Assembly (NCBI GenBank): GCA_964466595.1
Contig: CAYXNR010000004.1
Location: 1 to 64,000 of the forward strand
From: JABDGC01 sp964466595
Lineage (GTDB): Bacteria; Pseudomonadota; Gammaproteobacteria; DSM-16500
Length of the DNA: 64,000 bases
Direction: 5' to 3'
Shown here: positions 41,763 through 51,529 of the stretch, piece by piece
Position numbering within the stretch: position 1 is the stretch's first letter
Layout of the letters: every line of letters begins with the position of its first letter
Translations under genes and position numbers: made by a program
The notes under the pieces: generated by a model
Told to the model about the DNA's origin: nothing
The model's input: only the letters and a program-made list of their open reading frames with translations
Database searches by the model: none

Positions 41763-43016
41763 ATGATGACAGTATTTCGAAAGTTAAATTACTTTATTAA
41801 TCAAAGGCTTTTATTTGTTACCGCCTTTGGCTTTGCTTCCGGCCTACCCTTTGCTTTAAGTGGTTCGACGCTTCAAGCCTGGTTAACAGAGTCTCAGGTG
41901 AGTTTGATGACCATAGGCTTTCTTTCCTTAGTGAGCTTTCCTTACAACTGCAAATTTCTCTGGGCGCCCTTACTTGATCGGTTTATTTTTCCTGGCTGCG
42001 GCAGAAGAAGGGGATGGATTTTACTGACGCAGGCTTGCTTAGCGCTGGCTTTATTTTTTCTGGCCCTGATGCATCCCGCTGCCGAGCTAAAGAATATCGG
42101 ATGGCTGGCCTTATTCATTAGCTTTACTTCTGCCACCCAAGATATTGCTATCGATGCTTATCGAGCAGATGTTTTATTAGCGCCTGAACGTGGGCTGGGC
42201 TCTGCTTATTTTATTTTTGCTTATCGTATGGCAATGTTTGTTTCCGGGGGCTTGGCTTTAGTCGTGGCGCATTATTGGGGATGGGAGCGAAGCTATCAAT
42301 TAATGGGTCTTTTGATGCTCGTAAATATGTTTGCTACTTATTTTGCTAAAGAAGTAGAAACAAAATCAGTGCCTCAGACTACTTCTCTGGGTTTTTATCT
42401 GCAGCCTTTTTTAGATTTATGGCGTCGCGATAATATTGTATTAGTACTTTCCTTTGTTATCTTATATAAAGCTGGTGCTGCGCTTGCGACGTCCCTGATG
42501 ACCAATTTTCTGCTGCATGGTCTTGGTTTTTCGCTAGTTGAAATTGGGATGGCGTCGAAGGCGGCCATCATCATCGGTACTATTTTAGGCGCTTTGGTGG
42601 GCGGCGCTCTCCTGATGCGCTTAGGAGTCTATGCCTCTTTGCTCTGGTTTGGCCTTGCACAGGCCTGTTCCATTTTATTGTTCCTGCTTTTAGCTGTCGT
42701 GGGTAAGCTATTTACCCTCATGATGTTCACTTTATTTATTGAAAATTTTTGTAGTGGTATGAGTACGGCCGCTTTTATGGCCTTTTTAATGTCCTTATGT
42801 AATCTCCGTTATAGTGCTGCCCAATTTGCCTTTCTTTCCGCTATTGATAGCCTAGGCCGCTTGGCTGCGGGACCCTTGGCTGCAGTTCTGGTCATTCATT
42901 TTGGATGGGTGTCTTTTTATGGCTGGTCGTTTGTTGTTTCCTTACCAGCCCTGATCTTATTAAGGCTTTTAGCAAAGAGGGTGGGCTTCGATGCGCCGGC
43001 TATTTCTTATTCTTAA
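41763..43016 (+). CDS. ampG: AmpG-like muropeptide permease (MFS)
   Basis: AmpG imports GlcNAc-anhydroMurNAc muropeptides for peptidoglycan recycling. The protein (about 417 residues, 12 membrane segments) has the family N-terminus FGFASGLPFALSGSTLQAWL, the KFLWAPLLDR loop and ATQDIAIDAYRAD. I place the start at the paired ATG codons 41763/41766 near an agg ribosome site. The longer frame from a TTG at 41691 adds residues before the expected N-terminus. The gene overlaps the next by 26 bases. Substrate is inferred from similarity to AmpG; a related MFS role is possible. Confidence 0.85.
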   Translation: MMTVFRKLNYFINQRLLFVTAFGFASGLPFALSGSTLQAWLTESQVSLMTIGFLSLVSFPYNCKFLWAPLLDRFIFPGCGRRRGWILLTQACLALALFFLALMHPAAELKNIGWLALFISFTSATQDIAIDAYRADVLLAPERGLGSAYFIFAYRMAMFVSGGLALVVAHYWGWERSYQLMGLLMLVNMFATYFAKEVETKSVPQTTSLGFYLQPFLDLWRRDNIVLVLSFVILYKAGAALATSLMTNFLLHGLGFSLVEIGMASKAAIIIGTILGALVGGALLMRLGVYASLLWFGLAQACSILLFLLLAVVGKLFTLMMFTLFIENFCSGMSTAAFMAFLMSLCNLRYSAAQFAFLSAIDSLGRLAAGPLAAVLVIHFGWVSFYGWSFVVSLPALILLRLLAKRVGFDAPAISYS

Positions 43017-46000
43017 AGCAAGTTTTATTCGCTGGGCTGGTTTATTGCTTATTCCCAGCCTGCTTCTTAGCGCGACTGTGCTCGCTTCGCCTGGTGAGGA
43101 AGAGCATTTTTATCTTGATAAAATACAATTAGTCACGCAACAAAGTGATTTATTAAAAAAACGCTTGGTTCAAACTACACAGGAATTGAACTATCTACAG
43201 CAGCAGCAGGAAAAAAATTGGGGTTCGTTTACGGATGATCAAACCAATAAATTTCTTCTTTATAAAACAGGTTTGCGTTATGCGAGCGCCAAAGCTAATT
43301 TAGATAGTATTAATATTGAATTGACGGACTCTCAGCAAGCCCTAACCTGGCTCGAGAAAAATATTCAAGAAATAAAAAATCAATTGAATGCCCTCAATAT
43401 TTTTGGCTTGAAACTTATTCAAGGAGAGATCGCTCAAAGCCAGAGTTTGCGTTCTGAATTACAATATCAAGAAAATCTCTATCAACTAGAAAAACAGCGC
43501 TCTAGTTATTTAGTGGACTTGCAGAAAACAGAGAACGCTGTTTTGCAGCTTTATAATGAGCAATATGCACGCGGAAATTCTTTCTTAAAGTCGCGAAAAT
43601 TGCTTCACTTTAAAGAACGGCAAGTCAAATCTGAAATGGAGTATCAAGAGCAGCAAAATTTTTGGCTACGACGTTTAGATGAACTCTATGTAAAGATGAA
43701 AAACTTAGAAACGAAGTCGGGCAAAGGACAATATTCGCGTATAGAGGGAGAAATATTTTATGCCAATGAAAACATTAATCTGGTCTATTTAAAAACCCTG
43801 CTTGCACGCTATCAAGATCAACTGAGGCAGCTGCGTTTTTCTATTGCGCGTACGAATTCTATTTCGCTATTGAATAATCTCAGCGATCAAACGCAGGTGC
43901 TGGGCAAGCAAATTGTGCGAGTGGATAAACTGATTCATTATCGCATCGATCTACTTAAAAAACGGCATTTGATTGAGGCGCATGAGAAACATCAGGTGAA
44001 GCCAGAGTTATTCCTTCATTCTAGCTTGTCTGCTGTTCCCAGTGCGCTTCCTGAAGAAGATGAAAATGATCCCTTTCTGGCCTTAGAAAAATTATACGAG
44101 AATTTATTACAAGACAGCGCGCATTTAAGTAAGCGTTTTGTTGATTATCGCCTGCTTCTGGATAAATCTCTGCAGCAAGAGCTCTCGGCTCGCCAAGGTT
44201 TGCCAGGCTTTAGTGCCCATGCCTGGTTGGATTTGGGTAGAGAGGCGCTCTTGGTCCCTAGTCTTTCTTTTCAGCTACTGAAAGGCTTTGCCTTTAGTTT
44301 AATTGCTGCTTTGAAAAGATTGACACTCGGACAATGGTTATTATTTTTATTTTTGGAAATAACGGCCTGCTTAGCCTATTCTAATCTGCGAAAAATTTTC
44401 CTGCGCTTTGTGAAAGCGCCTGTGGAGAAGCACTCAGCTGTTTTAAGTGCTAAGCAATTATTAGGAAATTTGCTGCTTCCTAATGTGAAACCGCTCATCT
44501 TGATTGGAAATGTCTGGCTTCTTTTTTATTGCTTTGGTATAGCTGCTGAGCAATTTGATTGGCTGCTCGCTATAGCCGGCGTGTGGCTCTTATTTCGCTT
44601 TATTTTAACGATTGCCCGAACGGGCTTGCTTGAAACGATACATGATGTAAATGGTCATGAAACCACCTTATATCATCGTTTAAAGGTTATTTTTATTGTT
44701 GGAGCGGTGATTACGAGTCTCACCACCTTTATTCATCAGCTGCCCCTTCTCTATGAAATTAAGGATTTGTTTGATCGCTTATTTTTATTGATGTTACTCT
44801 TGCTATCCTTATTAGTTTTACGTTCGTGGAGCGTTGTTCCCCGTTTAGTTTTACAATATGTTGATCAAAGACGAACTTATTTTCGCAGTCTGATTTATTT
44901 TTTGGGAGCTTTTATTCCCAGTCTCTTGTTTTTTAATTCTTTGATTGGTTTATTTGGTTTTATCAATTTAGTCGGGATCATTTCCTGGTATGAGGGTATT
45001 TTTACCCTTGTCTTAATAGCCTACTTCTTATCACGGGCTCTGCTCAGTGATTGCATGGAAATGCTTTCAAACTTCATGATTCGGCATGTCAATAATGGTT
45101 GGTTGTGGACGGAAGCTTTTTTAAAGCCTTTGCATAAGATTTTACGTCTGCTTGTTTTTTTTGGTGCTTGGGTCGTACTTTTTCTGCTGTACGGGTGGAA
45201 TCAACAATCGCCTGTGGTAGAGCGACTGAATAAATTACTGGTGTATCCTATTATAGCGGTGCTGAATACAACCATTACGCCAATTAGTATTCTCGAAGTC
45301 ATTTTTGCTATTTCTCTATTTTATTGGGCGGCGCGTTGGACACGGGAATTTGTCTATCGTTTATTATTCTCAAAAACGCAGGATTTAGGTATTCGCAATA
45401 GTATGGCTATCTTAAGTCAATACGCTGTGGTGATTGCCGGCGCCTTACTCTGTTTGAGACTCTTAGGGATTGATTTGCATGCCCTCTTTTTAGTTGCTTC
45501 CGGTCTCTTAATTGCTATTAGCTTTGGGCTACGTGATTTATTTAATAACTTTGCCTGTGGTTTGATGTTCTTATTTGAAAGACCGATTCGGGTGGGCGAT
45601 ATTGTTTGTGTCAATGAACAAGAAGGGAAAGTAACGCATATTGGTAGCCGAGCTGTCACGATTCAAACCTGGGATCACATGGAAATTATTGTTCCCAATA
45701 CAGAGCTCTTTAATAAATCCTTTATAAATTGGACGGTACAAGATGATATTGTGCGTACGGTCATTGCTCTCAAGATTGATCGCAAAGATAATCCCTATGA
45801 GGTCCAGCAACTGATTCATTTGGTCTTGAAAGAGCATAGCGACGTCTTGCGGAATCCCGAGCCCGAGGTTTTTTTAAAAAACATGGTAGACAATCATAGT
45901 GAATTTGAAGTTCGTTATTATATTAATATTCGTCAGGTCCACTCTCGGGTAGGGGTGCGTTCCGAGGTGCTCTTTGCCCTCTGGCAGGCCTTCGATCGTC

Positions 46001-46074
46001 AAGGAATTAAGGTGCCTAACTTACAACACGAAATTTTCATTAAAACCCAGGCGCCTCTTCTGCCTTCACCCTAA
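42991..46074 (+). CDS. Large mechanosensitive channel of the MscK/MscM type
   Basis: The 1027-residue protein starts with a signal-like segment (FIRWAGLLLIPSLLLSATVLA) and a periplasmic coiled-coil region to about residue 400. A string of membrane helices follows (about 440-800). The MscS core comes last: pore-lining LFLVASGLLIAISFGLRDLF, then the beta domain FERPIRVGDIVCV and IIVPNTELFNKSFINW, and a C-terminal cage domain. Such channels release solutes on hypo-osmotic stress. MscK and MscM (YjeP) share this architecture and I cannot separate them by eye. GAGGGTGGG precedes ATG 42991, which overlaps the end of the AmpG-like gene, so the two are probably co-translated. Confidence 0.9.
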   Translation: MRRLFLILKASFIRWAGLLLIPSLLLSATVLASPGEEEHFYLDKIQLVTQQSDLLKKRLVQTTQELNYLQQQQEKNWGSFTDDQTNKFLLYKTGLRYASAKANLDSINIELTDSQQALTWLEKNIQEIKNQLNALNIFGLKLIQGEIAQSQSLRSELQYQENLYQLEKQRSSYLVDLQKTENAVLQLYNEQYARGNSFLKSRKLLHFKERQVKSEMEYQEQQNFWLRRLDELYVKMKNLETKSGKGQYSRIEGEIFYANENINLVYLKTLLARYQDQLRQLRFSIARTNSISLLNNLSDQTQVLGKQIVRVDKLIHYRIDLLKKRHLIEAHEKHQVKPELFLHSSLSAVPSALPEEDENDPFLALEKLYENLLQDSAHLSKRFVDYRLLLDKSLQQELSARQGLPGFSAHAWLDLGREALLVPSLSFQLLKGFAFSLIAALKRLTLGQWLLFLFLEITACLAYSNLRKIFLRFVKAPVEKHSAVLSAKQLLGNLLLPNVKPLILIGNVWLLFYCFGIAAEQFDWLLAIAGVWLLFRFILTIARTGLLETIHDVNGHETTLYHRLKVIFIVGAVITSLTTFIHQLPLLYEIKDLFDRLFLLMLLLLSLLVLRSWSVVPRLVLQYVDQRRTYFRSLIYFLGAFIPSLLFFNSLIGLFGFINLVGIISWYEGIFTLVLIAYFLSRALLSDCMEMLSNFMIRHVNNGWLWTEAFLKPLHKILRLLVFFGAWVVLFLLYGWNQQSPVVERLNKLLVYPIIAVLNTTITPISILEVIFAISLFYWAARWTREFVYRLLFSKTQDLGIRNSMAILSQYAVVIAGALLCLRLLGIDLHALFLVASGLLIAISFGLRDLFNNFACGLMFLFERPIRVGDIVCVNEQEGKVTHIGSRAVTIQTWDHMEIIVPNTELFNKSFINWTVQDDIVRTVIALKIDRKDNPYEVQQLIHLVLKEHSDVLRNPEPEVFLKNMVDNHSEFEVRYYINIRQVHSRVGVRSEVLFALWQAFDRQGIKVPNLQHEIFIKTQAPLLPSP

Positions 46075-46109
46075 GGGGGCTTGATTGAATCAATCAGCCT
46101 GATTTAAAT

Positions 46110-46142
46110 CCCCTCCCGCCACGTTTTTTGTGGAGGGAGGGG
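46110..46142. repeat. cccctccc / gggagggg hairpin element
   Basis: A 13-bp stem with one G-A mismatch encloses a T-rich loop, downstream of the channel gene. The following ggtaggggtgggagg is typical of a dispersed repeat. It may act as a terminator. Confidence 0.55.
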
Positions 46143-46240
46143 TAGGGGTGGGAGGTAAAATGGAAAGCAGGCCCTCTAAATAATATCCTCATTATTCAGT
46201 GTCTTATCATGTTTTTTTTAAGTTCTATATGAAAACCAGG

Positions 46241-46246
46241 TATAAT
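46241..46246 (+). promoter_or_regulatory. -10 box before the rhodanese gene
   Basis: TATAAT lies 32 bases before ATG 46279; the -35 region (ttaagt, 17 bases upstream) is poor. Confidence 0.4.
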
Positions 46247-46278
46247 AAAAATAGGAGTGTGCTAAGGAGGACAAAAAT

Positions 46279-46728
46279 ATGGCAAACATAAAAATGTCAG
46301 GTATGACTCTTAGACCTAGCAGAAGAATGAGCGTAGGCAGGGAGAGAAAACTAAGCTTAAATGATGCAACAAAAGCAAAAGAATACTTCTCTTTAAAAGA
46401 TAAATTTATCTTAGGCCCCCACGAATTAAATCAAGTGCTTCAAGATCAAAGCGAGATGATTAACATTATTGATGTGCGTCAGCCGGGTGATTATGCAAGA
46501 GCGCATCTGCCAGGCGCAATTAATTTACCGCGTGAACAATGGAAAACAGTGTCTGGCCTGAAGAAAGATAAATTAAATGTCATTTATTGTTATTCTTTAG
46601 ACTGTCCGCTTGCTACCGAAGCTGCCCAGGAATTTGCTAGCAAAGGCTATTCCGTGATGGAATTGATAGGCGGTTTTCAAGGATGGCAAGAAAGTGATTA
46701 TAAGATAGATAAACAGGTACATCATTAA
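46279..46728 (+). CDS. Rhodanese-like protein
   Basis: The 149-residue protein has a single rhodanese domain at about residues 45-140. Seen are LGPHELNQVL, INIIDVRQPGDYARAHLPGAINLP, the strand VIYCYSLDCPLA with candidate catalytic Cys residues, and GGFQGWQ near the end. The active-site loop lacks the usual Arg after five residues, so sulfurtransferase activity is uncertain. The N-terminal 40 residues are basic and appear flexible. AAGGAGG lies 8 bases upstream. A stem-loop at its stop separates it from the opposing lipoprotein gene. Confidence 0.85.
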   Translation: MANIKMSGMTLRPSRRMSVGRERKLSLNDATKAKEYFSLKDKFILGPHELNQVLQDQSEMINIIDVRQPGDYARAHLPGAINLPREQWKTVSGLKKDKLNVIYCYSLDCPLATEAAQEFASKGYSVMELIGGFQGWQESDYKIDKQVHH

Positions 46729-46755
46729 GAAACCACAACGAGGAGTGGTTTCTTA
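46726..46755. terminator. Bidirectional stem-loop between convergent genes
   Basis: taagaaaccac (46726-46736) pairs perfectly with gtggtttctta (46745-46755), an 11-bp stem with an 8-base loop. It contains both the TAA stop of the rhodanese gene and the stop of the opposite-strand lipoprotein gene. Each strand ends in a short T-rich tail within the stem. Confidence 0.65.
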
Positions 46756-47142
46756 AAGCAGGACCTGTTCAAAGGCAATTACCGTTCCTTCTATCTTCTG
46801 CTTATCGCTTGTGATATTCACAATAGCATCGCCGCCCATGGCGGCGGCTAGGTTTTTCATGAGTTCATTCAGCGTCTTGTCCTGTCTTTCGAAGCCAATC
46901 AGATTATAACGCGAAATCGTTTCCTTACCGATAATTCGATAAGGATGCTGGATAAATGATTCTTGAGAATAAAAGGCAATTTTGTTTCCTCGTTTAGCCG
47001 CATGCTTTGCAGTTTGATAAGACAGATAGGCATGACCCTTTTTTAGAGGGGGCCTTGCTGTTTGTGAGTCAGAAGCTGTCGTTGTGCATCCCGTTAAGAT
47101 ATAAGCCAAGCAAAATATATACAGAAATATGGCTTTTCGCAT
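46753..47142 (-). CDS. Small lipoprotein of unknown function
   Basis: The 129-residue protein has a lipoprotein signal: MRKAIFLYIFCLAYILTGC with lipobox LTGC, so it should be anchored through Cys19 to a membrane. A start at ATG 47142 places GGGAAG 6-7 bases upstream; the open frame reaches a GTG at 47172. The C-terminal half (LNELMKNLAAAMGGDAIVNITS) has the small alpha/beta look of RcsF/YbjQ-like domains, but the match is weak. It is divergent from tldD. Confidence 0.8.
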   Translation of the reverse strand: MRKAIFLYIFCLAYILTGCTTTASDSQTARPPLKKGHAYLSYQTAKHAAKRGNKIAFYSQESFIQHPYRIIGKETISRYNLIGFERQDKTLNELMKNLAAAMGGDAIVNITSDKQKIEGTVIAFEQVLL

Positions 47143-47297
47143 TGCGATCTTCCCTGTGATGATTCCTTCCACTAGCTACTCTCTTATTTTTATCGTATTG
47201 AATCCCTGCTTAAAAGACAAGGAGTATTCAAAAGGTCACTTTCACGAGATGGACGGTAATGCTAAAATCTGCAAAACTCATCTATTTAAGAGGTCAT

Positions 47298-48749
47298 ATG
47301 TCTAAACTGCTTCATCTGGGACGCCGTGCTTTATTAGAACCTTCCGGGATTACCGATAAAGAACTTGAAGCGGTGATGGGAAAAATTTTACTAAAAGGCG
47401 TTGATTATGCTGATTTATATTTTCAAGCTACTTATTCAGAATCCTGGTCCTTAGAGGACGGTATTATCAAAGGCGGAAGCTACCATGTCGATCGAGGGAT
47501 AGGGGTTCGTGCTTTAAGTGGAGAAAAAACCGGTTTTGCCTATGCCGATGATATTTTGTTCTCTGCTCTAGAGCGGGCAGCTACGGCTGCTAGCAGTATT
47601 GTCAAAAAGGGTTCGGGAGAAGGAAGTATCAAGGCCTGGCAAAAAACAACAAGCAATGAACTTTATTTGCCCGTCAATCCGCTTTCCTCCTGGACCGAAC
47701 AAGAAAAAATAAGCTTATTGCAGCGGGTCGATCATTATCTTCACCAACTCGACACCCGCTTGGTGCAAGCGAGCGTCAGTTTAAACGGAGAATTTGAGAC
47801 CGTACTCATCGTGACAAGTGAAGGTGAGTTAGCTGCTGATATCAGACCGCTCATTAGACTCAATGTGAATGTGGTGCTTGAACAGCATGGCCGACGAGAA
47901 AGTGCTTACTCGGGTGGCGGCGGTCGCTTCGATTATTCTCATTTTAACTCAGAAGAAACGGTTTTTAGCTATGCCAAAGAGGCAGTACGCCAAGCTGCAC
48001 TCAATTTAGAAGCGGTTTCAGCGCCGGCAGGAACCATGCCCGTTGTTTTGGGCGCAGGCTGGCCGGGTGTCTTGATCCATGAATCCATGGGACATGGTTT
48101 AGAAGGCGATTTTAACCGCAAAGGTTTATCGATTTACAGCAATAGAATCGGAGAACAGGTGGCTAGTTCTTTATGCACGATGGTTGATAATGGTGCGCTT
48201 CCCGGGCGACGTGGTTCTCTCAACATAGATGACGAGGGAACGCCCACACAATGCACAGTTTTAATTGAAAAAGGCATTTTGCGTCATTATATGCAAGATA
48301 AACATAATGCTAAATTAATGGGTACACAATCAACTGGAAATGGTCGTCGTGAATCTTATGCCCACCTTCCTATTCCCCGAATGACTAATACCTATCTTTT
48401 ACCCGGTCAAGCCGTGCCAGAAGAGGTGATCGCCTCGGTCGATAAGGGCCTTTACGCTGTTAATTTGGGCGGTGGCCAGGTTGATATTACCTCCGGTAAA
48501 TTCGTTTTTTCCACCAGTGAAGCCTATTTAATTGAAAAAGGAAAAATTACAGCGCCCGTCAAAGGAGCTACCCTAACCGGTAATGGCCCCGAGATCTTAA
48601 ATAAAATTTCGATGGTAGCTAATGATTTACAATTAGATTCAGGCGTCGGTGTTTGTGGCAAAGATGGGCAGTCTGTTCCGGTTGGAGTGGGCATGCCTAC
48701 GGTGCGAGTAGAAAGCTTGACAGTCGGTGGAACTTCTTCCTATGAATAA
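47298..48749 (+). CDS. tldD: Metalloprotease TldD
   Basis: TldD and TldE (PmbA) form a heterodimeric zinc protease that processes peptides such as microcin B17 and helps degrade CcdA in Escherichia coli. The 483-residue protein contains the metal motif HESMGHGLEGDF and the ending TVGGTSSYE-type tail. The start at ATG 47298 has aagaggt 5 bases upstream; the frame opens earlier at 47259, without family support. It overlaps pmbA by 8 bases. Confidence 0.94.
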   Translation: MSKLLHLGRRALLEPSGITDKELEAVMGKILLKGVDYADLYFQATYSESWSLEDGIIKGGSYHVDRGIGVRALSGEKTGFAYADDILFSALERAATAASSIVKKGSGEGSIKAWQKTTSNELYLPVNPLSSWTEQEKISLLQRVDHYLHQLDTRLVQASVSLNGEFETVLIVTSEGELAADIRPLIRLNVNVVLEQHGRRESAYSGGGGRFDYSHFNSEETVFSYAKEAVRQAALNLEAVSAPAGTMPVVLGAGWPGVLIHESMGHGLEGDFNRKGLSIYSNRIGEQVASSLCTMVDNGALPGRRGSLNIDDEGTPTQCTVLIEKGILRHYMQDKHNAKLMGTQSTGNGRRESYAHLPIPRMTNTYLLPGQAVPEEVIASVDKGLYAVNLGGGQVDITSGKFVFSTSEAYLIEKGKITAPVKGATLTGNGPEILNKISMVANDLQLDSGVGVCGKDGQSVPVGVGMPTVRVESLTVGGTSSYE

Positions 48750-50130
48750 TACGAATACAAATAAACTGCAGGTTCTTGAAGAGCAAGCGAATTCGCTTCA
48801 AGAGGATCTTTTCCAAAGCGAAGATTGGCAAAATCTCGCTATCGATATTTTACGCGAGGCAGAAATTCTCGGCGCGAGTTCAGCGGAAGTGGATTTGAGT
48901 CTGAGTAAAGGGTTTTCCGTCGCTTCTCGCTTAGGTGAGGTTGAAACGCTAGAATATCATCAAGGCAAGAATATCGATGTCACTGTCTATTTTGGCAAAC
49001 GTATGGGAACCGCGGCTCTATCCGATACACGCTGGGAATCCATTCAAGCCGCTATTTCAGCTGCCTGTCATATTGCTCGTTTTACACAGGAAGATCCTTG
49101 TACAGGGCTTGCCGATCCCGCCTTGCTTGCTTTTAATTATCCTCAATTGGAACTCGCCTTTCCCTGGGCGCTTTCAGTTGATCAAGCCATTGAACTTGCT
49201 TGTACCTGCGAGAAAGAATCTTTAGCACGCGATAAGCGAATTGTGAATTCTGAGGGTGTCACGGTATCAACTCATGAGGGTTGGCATCTTTATGCAAATA
49301 GCGAGCAATTCATGGGCTATTATCCTTCAACCCAACATGGAATCAGTTCGGTCCTCGTAGCCAAGCAAGGTGAAGACATGCAAAGAGATTATGCATACAC
49401 CTCTTCCTGCGATCCAGCCTTGCTTTTGCCCATTTCTCAATTAGCTAAAGAAGTAGCAGATAAAACCCTAAGACGTTTAGGCTCGCGTCGCCTCGCTACC
49501 CAAAAAGCACCGGTTATTTTTATTGCTGAAGAAGCCCGCGGTCTTTTAGGAAGCTTTCTTTCTGCAATTTCTGGTGGAAATTTATATCGCAAATCCTCTT
49601 TTCTGCTAAATCACTTAGGCCAGCCCATTTTTCCTGCTTTTGTGCATCTTCAAGAACAACCGCATTTAGCCAAGGGAGCGGGTTCGCAGCCCTTTGATGG
49701 AGATGGGGTCTTCACTCGTCCTAATGTTTTTGTAGATGGCGGTGTTTTGCAAAGTTATTCTCTTGGTGTCTATTCTGGTCGTCAACTCGGGATGCAAACG
49801 ACCGGCAATTCCGGCGGCGTGCATAATTTAGTGATTACACCTGGGCAGCTTGATTTAAGCGGTCTCTTGAAAAAAATGCATAAGGGTTTATTAGTAACCG
49901 AGGTCATGGGTCCCGGCGTGAATTTAGTCACAGGTGATTATTCACGAGGTGCTTCTGGATTCTGGTTTGAAAATGGTGAGCTACAATATCCCGTGCAAGA
50001 GATTACGATTGCAGGTAATTTACGTGAAATGTATATGCATCTTGTTGAGGTGGGTGCTGATGTGGATTATCGCGGGAATGTGCGAACGGGCTCTATCTTG
50101 CTTGAAGAAATGATGATTGCCGGGGAATAA
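48742..50130 (+). CDS. pmbA: Metalloprotease subunit PmbA/TldE
   Basis: The 462-residue partner of TldD lacks the zinc motif, as expected. It keeps family blocks such as FEDP-region equivalents and GNSGGVHNLVI, LLVTEVMGPGVNLVTGDYSRGASGFW and IAGNLREMY. The start at ATG 48742 overlaps the tldD stop by 8 bases, with ggtgga upstream; a GTG at 48727 is an alternative. A tandem tldD-pmbA arrangement is common in compact genomes, supporting function as one complex. Confidence 0.93.
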   Translation: MNNTNTNKLQVLEEQANSLQEDLFQSEDWQNLAIDILREAEILGASSAEVDLSLSKGFSVASRLGEVETLEYHQGKNIDVTVYFGKRMGTAALSDTRWESIQAAISAACHIARFTQEDPCTGLADPALLAFNYPQLELAFPWALSVDQAIELACTCEKESLARDKRIVNSEGVTVSTHEGWHLYANSEQFMGYYPSTQHGISSVLVAKQGEDMQRDYAYTSSCDPALLLPISQLAKEVADKTLRRLGSRRLATQKAPVIFIAEEARGLLGSFLSAISGGNLYRKSSFLLNHLGQPIFPAFVHLQEQPHLAKGAGSQPFDGDGVFTRPNVFVDGGVLQSYSLGVYSGRQLGMQTTGNSGGVHNLVITPGQLDLSGLLKKMHKGLLVTEVMGPGVNLVTGDYSRGASGFWFENGELQYPVQEITIAGNLREMYMHLVEVGADVDYRGNVRTGSILLEEMMIAGE

Positions 50131-50132
50131 GC

Positions 50133-51524
50133 TTACTTTCTTTTTCTCGGATTCAGATGCTCGGCTTTTTCTTTATGTTCTCTTAGCGTTTCGCTAAACT
50201 TTGTTTTTGCTTCATTAGCGGCTGTTGCTGCTTTCTTAAAATTTGTTGAAGTGCCAAGAAAAAAGAGGCCACGTTTTTGGTTCGTAAATATTCCTTCAGG
50301 TGAAGAAGGAAAGTAGGTTTTTAGTTTTTTAAAACAATTAGCAAGAAACTTCTCCCATCTAAAAAGTGGAGTTTTGGTGGGATGACTGTGTATCAGTTCT
50401 TGATTAGCTATATTCATTTTTTTTAAAACCAAAGCAAGTTTTCCTAGATAGGGTTTTTCTGCTACATTGTGCATCACCTTTTGTGAGCAGGCTTCTCTAA
50501 CCTGGTTGAACGCTCGAAGTTGTAAATAAATAGCTTGGGCCTTATCCTTACCCTTATCCTTATCCTCAAATAAGGATAAGAAAACATCTTTTGCTCCATC
50601 ATCAAGAATAGTGTTTAGCAAATTTTCTTCAGAAAGACTGAGTCCTTCTTTTGATTCATCAAGTGGAAAATTATTATACCCGATTGAAGCTAGCTCTCTA
50701 AGTAAAGTTCTTATTTGTTCCAGATTTGAATTTTCTATTTCAATTAATAACTTGGATGCTTTTCGATCTGTAACGATTTCTGGATCTGCTTTTATTTTTT
50801 TAGCATCAATAATGCTTTCTAAATCGATATCGTCAAAATAGTCCTGATGATGGTAATTATTTTGAAGCTTTTTAAGGGTTTCCTTTGCCGCATTTAAAGA
50901 GTCATCAGATATTTCATTGTCCATTTTAGCTATAAGCTCATCGATTAATTCATTTCTAAATTTTTCTTTTAATTGATCAAAATGGAGTGGAAGCATTGTT
51001 TGCATGGTCTCAAAAGAATGGGCTATAAATACATGCCTAAATAGCGCCTTTTCCTCCGAACTTCCCCTATCGATTTCATTGAAGGGAGCTTGTTGAATCT
51101 TCACAAGAGTAGGAGAAAAAACTTCGTCAGGTATGTTTCCTCCAGTTATAGCTGCTGCCATCAAAGCGCAATATACTGCTGGTTGGTTGATATGCAATAC
51201 TGCATCGAAAGCATTCTGGCCTAATAAGCGCTCGTATAAAGATGTGTTTCCACTTTTGATGGCACGGCAATAATAGTGTAACCGACTTCCTGCGTCCTTT
51301 TTAGCAGTAAAAATATCGCCAATTTTCTCCGCTATTTGCGACATCTTGCTCGACTTATTATCTTTGGACTCTAGTGCTTCATCTTCTTTACTTGCCTCAG
51401 CAAGTGCTTTATCGAAAAATTCAATAGCTTTTTCTTTATCTTTTTTCGAGCCTTTCGAGAGACTTTCTTTGCCTTGTGCCATTAAGGCCATCGGATCAGT
51501 TTTTTCCTCATCGCTTCTACTCAT
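50133..51524 (-). CDS. Unrecognised 463-residue protein with TPR-like N-terminus
   Basis: I do not recognise this protein. The first 90 residues look like tetratricopeptide helices (AIEFFDKALAEASKEDEAL, then IFTAKKDAGSRLHYYCRAI). The remainder is mostly helical and charged with no membrane segment. The C-terminus is strongly basic (EHKEKAEHLNPRKRK). AAGGAAGG lies 8 bases before ATG 51524. It follows the 51530-52342 gene after 5 bases, so the two form an operon. Its stop is 3 bases from pmbA's, tail to tail. An effector role is plausible but not shown. Confidence 0.78.
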   Translation of the reverse strand: MSRSDEEKTDPMALMAQGKESLSKGSKKDKEKAIEFFDKALAEASKEDEALESKDNKSSKMSQIAEKIGDIFTAKKDAGSRLHYYCRAIKSGNTSLYERLLGQNAFDAVLHINQPAVYCALMAAAITGGNIPDEVFSPTLVKIQQAPFNEIDRGSSEEKALFRHVFIAHSFETMQTMLPLHFDQLKEKFRNELIDELIAKMDNEISDDSLNAAKETLKKLQNNYHHQDYFDDIDLESIIDAKKIKADPEIVTDRKASKLLIEIENSNLEQIRTLLRELASIGYNNFPLDESKEGLSLSEENLLNTILDDGAKDVFLSLFEDKDKGKDKAQAIYLQLRAFNQVREACSQKVMHNVAEKPYLGKLALVLKKMNIANQELIHSHPTKTPLFRWEKFLANCFKKLKTYFPSSPEGIFTNQKRGLFFLGTSTNFKKAATAANEAKTKFSETLREHKEKAEHLNPRKRK

Positions 51525-51529
51525 AACTG

